From positions 1-8,717 of the forward strand of contig JAQULA010000062.1 in the NCBI GenBank assembly GCA_028718845.1: a DNA stretch of 8,717 nt, in the 5' to 3' direction. Shown in pieces: positions 6,001 to 8,717 of this stretch. Every line of letters starts with the position of its first letter. Within the stretch, counting starts at the first letter, position 1. The notes under the pieces are model-generated. The model was not told the DNA's origin. It did not search any database and saw only the letters and a list, made by a program, of their open reading frames with translations. The DNA is from Candidatus Omnitrophota bacterium. GTDB taxonomy: Bacteria > Omnitrophota > Gorgyraeia > B26-G9. The translations under genes and the position numbers were made by a program.

Positions 6001-8717
6001 TGGATAATTTAGGCAAAGTAGAAGGCGGAGCGCTTCAATATATCAAAGAAAATGTTTGGAAGAGCGGAGCTCAAGAAGGACAGGCGCTGTCCGAAAATGA
6101 AGCCTATGAAGCCAGAGCCGTGGAATTGATCGCCGGTGAATTGGACGGTAAGGCGCTGAGCGCGCAGGATAAACTTGAATTAAATGCCAAACTGCTTAAA
6201 GTCATCGAAGAATCCAACTCGGTGAAATTTACCACCAGAGAGAGCGTCTGGTCAAAGGTGTTGATCGAACCGTTGAAACGCATGATTGAAGATGCCGGAG
6301 TTAATAATGACGAGACCAGCCGGACAATCCTGAAAAGCGCGTTGGAAGATGTCTTGAGCAGTAAAGCCGAGGATATTGATATCCTGATTTCGGATAAAAC
6401 GCAGACCGGTGAACAGCAAGTGAAGAAAATGGTTGAAAATATTTTCAAGGAAGCGGAAAGCCTGTTCTCGGCATTGAGTAAGAATGAGAATTTAGATGTG
6501 GTTATGAGAGCCGATGCCTCGGCAAGGGCTGAAAGCTATAAAGATGTTTCGAAGGGGCTGTATGATTCAACCGCGGCCGCGGATATTCAGAGCGGAGAAG
6601 AGGCAATGGCGTTTGGAAAAGCGGAGACCCCGTCGGAACTTATTTCCGTGGCAAAAGCGACGGCTAAGGATATCCTGCCCAGTGAGATAAGAAAACCGCA
6701 GGCTGAGTCCGCAACGGTTGAAAAGGCGATCGAGGATGTTTTTGCGAACACCGGCAAAGGATCATCCGGATTAGCCAAGGAAGATATTGCCGCCTGGGGC
6801 GGACAATTCGTCAATGCACCCGGGAATGGTTCGTCCCGATTGAACGTCAGCACGGCTTATACCCAAGCTTTTCTTGACAGCGGTAATAATGCGGTCCTTA
6901 CCAAGGATGATGAAGACCAGATTATGGAATTGGTGAGCGATCCTCAATGGAGCGGTAAATCCGATGTGCAAAAGATTGAAGCGATAAATACGGTAATCTC
7001 GAATATCGTCAAGGCGGAATCCGCCCGGGGCATCTCATCCGATGAAATGGAAAGTCAGATTGTCGCGAGCCAGATTGCCGATATCACGTTGAAAGCGGTT
7101 AATCCGATGCTTGATGAGAAAACCATGGATATGGCCGAAACCGTGATCGGTTTCGCGACATCGATTGATCCTCAATTCAGCCGTAGTGCTACGGTCACTC
7201 TGGACGAGATGCTAGCGGTCATAAAAGCCGATGATCAATCGTCAGCATTCCGTTCGTTTATGACGACAAATACCACCGGATCCATACATGATATGATCGT
7301 GCAGGCAGTTCAGGTATTGGATAACCTTAATCCCGAGACGATGACGGTGGGAGATATCGATACTATAGTTCAGGATACTGGGCTGAATATGAATAACGTC
7401 CTGCTTTTGAAAGATTTAAGAACTACGGCGGTTGATGTGGATTTGAGTGATTTTGTCGATGTTGCCAGAGGGGCTTTTGGCAGCGCGGTGGATTCCCTGC
7501 CGGTTACGGCAATCGACAACGCGTTTGCGCAGGAAAATGGAGCCGCCGCGGTGCGCAGTATCGCCATGGCGATTATTGATTCTGTCGCGGGCCAAGCCGG
7601 GCAAGGGGCGGGCGTGACCGGTTCTATTCTTAATGATTTAAATATCGATGCTGCGTTGTCCGACGTAAAGAAGATAACCGATACGCTGGTTAATGCCGTG
7701 GGCGGGGAATCTGCGGAAATAGAATTATTCGTTGCCAACTCGATCCTGCCGGGGATAACCCGGAAACAGCTTGCGCAGGCAAACAAGATCGTCGATATAC
7801 TGGCTAACGCCGAAATTGATACTACCGGGATCTCCGTTACCGGTCTGGTGACAACGCAGATGAGCCCGGAACAGCGCAGTACGATTATCGCTAAGCTGGT
7901 GACTAATGATAAAGTTGACGAATTCACCGAAGCGATTACGGCCTTGTCGGGTGAGGTCAGCAAAGGGGATCAGCAGAATGTTACGGTTATACTGGATAAG
8001 TTAAATACTGCGGTTGCGATCATAACCGCTCCGGGGATTCAGGACAATGCGGATAAACGCGCTATGGTTACCTGGCTTGCCGGAGTGATCTTGTCGGAAT
8101 CCCACTACGAAAGATTGACGGCCGCCAACAATATTCCGTCTTCCGGCAATGCCATCGGCAAACTGGTCACCGATCAGGGTGAAGTGATGGGCCTTACCGG
8201 CAGTTATAATTCCGACCGGAAACAGCTTGTGTTGTATGATGAAAAAACCGGTAAAGAAGTGGCTGCGGTTACCGCCGAAAAACTTGGGGCCGAATATCAT
8301 AGTCAGGTAGCGGAATCGGCCGCGAGGATCAAAGCGATGGGTACGGCAAATGGAATCGGCGATGTCGCCGGAGATTTGGCCGATGTTTTGACGGCGAACA
8401 AGGGAAATATATACCTGATCAAATCAAACGAATATAATATCCGGGGATTTGCCAATAAGGACGGAGATATTTTTATCAGTGAAGCTTTGTGGAACGACAT
8501 GGAATCCCGTGATATAGTGCTGGCGCATGAATCCGGGGAAGCCGCGGGTATCGATCATACCGATTTACGCGGTTGCGGTAAAGATGTGCGTAATGCAATC
8601 GCCTCGATAATCGATACCCGGAATATGGATACGATTGCCACTCCCCGGCAGTTTATAAATGCTATTAACGAATTGCTCGACGGGAAACAAGTGAGCAAAG
8701 CGGAAGCCGTCTTGATC
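1..8717 (+). CDS. Interior of a giant multi-domain protein with a SecA-like ATPase (partial at both ends)
   Basis: A single reading frame, with its first complete codon at base 3, runs to base 8717 without a stop: 2,905 codons. I read it codon by codon and found no frame break. Neither the start codon nor the stop codon is in the window, so no start choice or ribosome binding site can be given. The order is a beta-rich segment, an Ala/Gly-rich hydrophobic region, unrecognised mixed sequence, a SecA-like SF2 ATPase, a long helical region and a zincin-like module. Only five cysteines occur (residues 482, 1105, 1651, 1972, 2858). Codon use looks uniform along the whole length, which argues against a recent fusion or assembly chimera. 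No other gene on either strand is credible. The precise function is unknown. Membership of the giant-gene class described in Omnitrophota and similar uncultivated bacteria is my inference. Confidence 0.96.
3..590 (+). other. Beta-rich segment at the visible N-terminal side (residues 1-195)
   Basis: This stretch alternates short Val/Ile/Thr-rich strands with Gly/Asp/Asn turns, for example around residues 60-115 (NVLSADGVTRFDVSAGV, then GRVTLTAGVRAV and DIVVTFDTKGNLFSVASG). The pattern resembles a stack of beta hairpins such as those in large surface or secreted proteins. From about residue 135 it becomes mixed, and it ends in a helical linker (residues about 180-225, SALSKVSSIRADNRG onward) that leads into the hydrophobic region. 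It has no cysteine and no catalytic motif that I can see. I cannot assign a family, and the segment may be the end of a domain that begins upstream of the window. Confidence 0.5.
678..2078 (+). other. Ala/Gly-rich hydrophobic region with multiple candidate membrane segments (residues 226-692)
   Basis: The strongest segment is residues 226-260, a long run of Ala, Val, Ile and Leu beginning EVFAVAAVSAVIAAAVVLAA, directly followed by a second at about 265-295. Weaker ones are residues 331-342, 376-400 (VVSVPLIAAAALVVG core), 438-458 (GQGVALGLVFTGGITLAGKLL less its ends), 494-506, 523-540 (FLAGAALVGGWRLVG), 616-645 (FLTVGPSFFLFKVAI) and 678-692 (LWLGPIMPIFQAAG). Intervening loops are short and mildly charged. 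Many segments are rich in small residues and only moderately hydrophobic, so they could be true transmembrane helices, reentrant or amphipathic helices, or a conditional membrane-insertion region. The region sits about 660 residues before the ATPase core. Membrane association is likely; topology cannot be deduced by eye. Confidence 0.55.
2100..3719 (+). other. Unrecognised soluble alpha/beta region (residues 700-1239)
   Basis: After the hydrophobic region the composition becomes polar and balanced. Residues about 700-960 look mainly helical, with Lys/Glu/Asp/Gln-rich stretches and spaced Leu/Phe. Residues about 1115-1165 look strand-rich (GEVITVTLEGRTGTLAIDLKL followed by a Val-rich stretch to VVAKEIYRI), and residues about 1185-1235 return to helix. 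The position just before the ATPase means it could be an adaptor or substrate-binding part, but no motif supports that. No family is recognised, no repeat is evident, and it has a single cysteine (residue 1105). Confidence 0.4.
3720..3749 (+). other. Ser/Gly/Thr-rich flexible linker (residues 1240-1249)
   Basis: Ten residues made only of Ser, Gly and Thr (SSGSGTGTSG) separate the preceding alpha/beta region from the charged helical lead-in of the ATPase. This looks like a domain boundary. A second Gly/Ser-rich patch occurs inside the ATPase at residues 1717-1722 (AGGSGS). Confidence 0.7.
3750..4067 (+). other. Charged helical lead-in to the ATPase (residues 1250-1355)
   Basis: This stretch is rich in Lys, Glu, Asp and Gln with regularly spaced hydrophobics (for example EFIDQKLTEINQFEGRL and the following AMKTDFVKINDAIKNN), consistent with long helices or a short coiled coil. 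In SecA proteins the Q-motif is preceded by a helical N-terminal region of similar size, so this may be its counterpart, but no residue-level match is visible. Confidence 0.45.
4068..4565 (+). other. SecA-like nucleotide-binding domain 1 (RecA fold 1: Q-motif, Walker A, DExH box)
   Basis: Residues 1357-1383 read LRAEQ, then the spacer, then LKTSAGKT. In SecA the equivalent is a Q-motif glutamine followed by M-[KR]-TGEGKT; here Q1361 and the Walker A lysine K1382 are 21 residues apart, the spacing I count in remembered E. coli SecA sequence. A strand at 1402-1407 (VKMILV) matches motif Ia (SecA VHVVTV). The Walker B/DExH box is at 1499-1503 (F-DEFH; SecA has V-DEVD) and is followed by LLDRVSYIVAG, which parallels the SecA ILIDEARTPLIISG segment. 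Expected role: ATP binding and hydrolysis in the cytoplasm, or wherever ATP is present. The key lysine, threonine and DE pair are kept, so activity is plausible. The generic alternative is another SF2 helicase-like ATPase. Confidence 0.78.
4566..5207 (+). other. PPXD-like insert and degenerate motif III (residues 1522-1735)
   Basis: SecA carries its preprotein cross-linking domain (PPXD) between Walker B and motif III, and this segment has landmarks in the same order. Residues 1569-1585 (IYVNKTTGELGINQRAY) parallel the SecA pattern F-S-V-D-E-K-x(4)-L-T-E-R-G. Residues 1643-1650 (ISDTDYLI) parallel the SecA strand T-R-D-V-D-Y-I-V. Residues 1723-1732 (FRSAMKMLSM) share F, R, K and M at the positions of SecA FRLYEKLAGM, which leads into motif III (MTGT); here the following residues are Q-I-G, so the conserved threonines are absent. 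The similarity is weak per residue but collinear. If real, this part would contact a translocating polypeptide. It could instead be an unrelated insert. Confidence 0.5.
5208..5489 (+). other. Extra insert between motif III and the second RecA fold, with an EF-hand-like stretch (residues 1736-1829)
   Basis: About 128 residues separate motif III from motif IV here, against roughly 60-70 in SecA as I recall, so extra sequence is present. It includes an Asn/Asp-rich patch (residues about 1751-1758, KDNNGNSN) and a short stretch, NAKLDGKISGVD (residues 1794-1805), with N, D, G, I and D at EF-hand loop positions 1, 5, 6, 8 and 12. Lysine sits at position 3, so calcium binding is doubtful. No function is assigned. 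Confidence 0.35.
5490..6017 (+). other. SecA-like nucleotide-binding domain 2 (RecA fold 2: motifs IV, V, VI)
   Basis: Residues 1860-1876 (AAKGVYVVGINEAFRGE) parallel SecA motif IV (AKGQPVLVGTISIEKSE). Residues 1941-1952 (NERGATGVNVKG) stand where SecA has NMAGRGTDIVLG (motif V). Residues 1971-1978 (QCGGRVVR) are an exact QxxGRxxR, the SF2 motif VI that carries the arginine finger. The lead-up LFMLDAHNFSEDLLIQ parallels SecA LHIIGTERHESRRIDNQ, with the serine seven positions before the glutamine region conserved. The stretch after motif VI (GIQRHAYADVSALDKTL) resembles SecA GSSRFYLSMEDALMRIF. The spacing from motif V to VI is only 30 residues, lacking the insertion seen in many SecA proteins. 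Motif V alone also resembles the SNF2 pattern GGTGLNL, but the whole order fits SecA better. I see no SecA C-terminal zinc-binding tail nearby. Confidence 0.75.
6018..8150 (+). other. Long acidic helical region without recognised domains (residues 2006-2716)
   Basis: About 710 residues are dominated by Ala, Val, Ile, Asp, Glu, Ser and Lys in helix-like heptad or i/i+3/i+4 spacing, broken by short Gly/Asn/Pro turns. The first part (to about residue 2180) is Glu/Lys rich. The later part (about 2380-2700) is less charged, with recurrent blocks of roughly 25-45 residues pairing a helix with an Asp-Ile/Val-Asp turn (for example TVGDIDTIVQDTG, and later GSILNDLNIDAALSDV). I could not align these into a clear repeat. 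No cysteine, catalytic motif or membrane segment is visible. In SecA this position would hold the helical scaffold and wing domains, but no match is evident. It may be a spacer or scaffold. Confidence 0.4.
8151..8717 (+). other. Zincin-like module with HExxExxGxxH motif (residues 2717-2905, open at the window end)
   Basis: Residues 2842-2852 read HESGEAAGIDH. This fits the metzincin-type HExxHxxGxxH pattern at H1, E2, G8 and H11, with Glu (E2846) in place of the second histidine. The context also fits a zincin fold: a strand with turn (residues 2816-2826, FANKDGDIFIS) precedes a helix entering through RDIVLAHE, as in IrrE/ImmA-like and other metallopeptidases. Upstream is a hairpin (QLVLYDEKTGKEVAAVT) and a helix. 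A Cys (C2858) lies six residues after the last His. Glu can act as a metal ligand, so the site might still bind metal; equally it may be an inactive or structural relative. Sequence continues past the window, so later ligands cannot be judged. Confidence 0.5.

Noticed and set aside
6571..6582. Perfect 12-base GC palindrome CCGCGGCCGCGG
   Set aside because: It falls inside the coding frame, where it spells Thr-Ala-Ala-Ala, and there is no partner copy or flanking structure to suggest an operator or recombination site.
7370..7963. A 197-codon open frame on the minus strand
   Set aside because: It is antisense to the continuous + frame and is rich in Ser/Thr/Ala/Pro from the complement of common codons, with no recognisable domain. 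I treat it as a shadow of the giant gene.
1..8717. tRNA, rRNA, CRISPR repeats, insertion sequences, promoters or terminators
   Set aside because: Nothing convincing was seen on either strand; the whole interval is explained by coding sequence and shows no repeat array, inverted terminal repeats or hairpin plus T-run.

Overview
The whole window lies inside one enormous protein-coding gene. Frame 3 of the + strand is open from the first base to the last: 2,905 consecutive sense codons, with no stop, no visible gene start and no gene end. Both termini therefore lie outside the window, and the protein is larger than 2,905 residues by an unknown amount. I see no intergenic gap, RNA gene, mobile element, CRISPR array, promoter or terminator. 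Below, 'residue n' counts from the first complete codon, so residue n is encoded at bases 3n to 3n+2.

Layout of the visible protein. Residues 1-195 look beta-rich. Residues 226-693 hold about eight Ala/Gly-rich hydrophobic stretches that could enter or cross a membrane. Residues 700-1239 are soluble-looking mixed alpha/beta sequence that I do not recognise, followed by a Ser/Gly/Thr linker and a charged helical stretch. Residues 1356-2005 contain a divergent but fairly complete SecA-like (superfamily 2) ATPase: a Q-motif glutamine, a Walker A, a DExH-type Walker B, a PPXD-like insert, and a second RecA fold with motifs IV, V and VI. Residues 2006-2716 are an acidic, probably helical stretch with no recognised domain. 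Residues 2717-2905 end in a metalloprotease-like motif, HESGEAAGIDH, which matches HExxHxxGxxH except that the second His is Glu.

Organism: moderate GC, extreme gene length, very low cysteine (five in 2,905 residues) and a giant multi-domain architecture suggest an uncultivated bacterium. Candidate phylum Omnitrophota (PVC superphylum) is my best guess because giant genes are known there. This is inference from general knowledge; no marker gene is present.

How the parts may work together: hydrophobic segments, a SecA-like motor and a peptidase-like module on one chain suggest a protein that moves or processes polypeptide, perhaps itself, at a membrane, or that is delivered into another cell. 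The domains are supported by motifs; the combined function is speculative.
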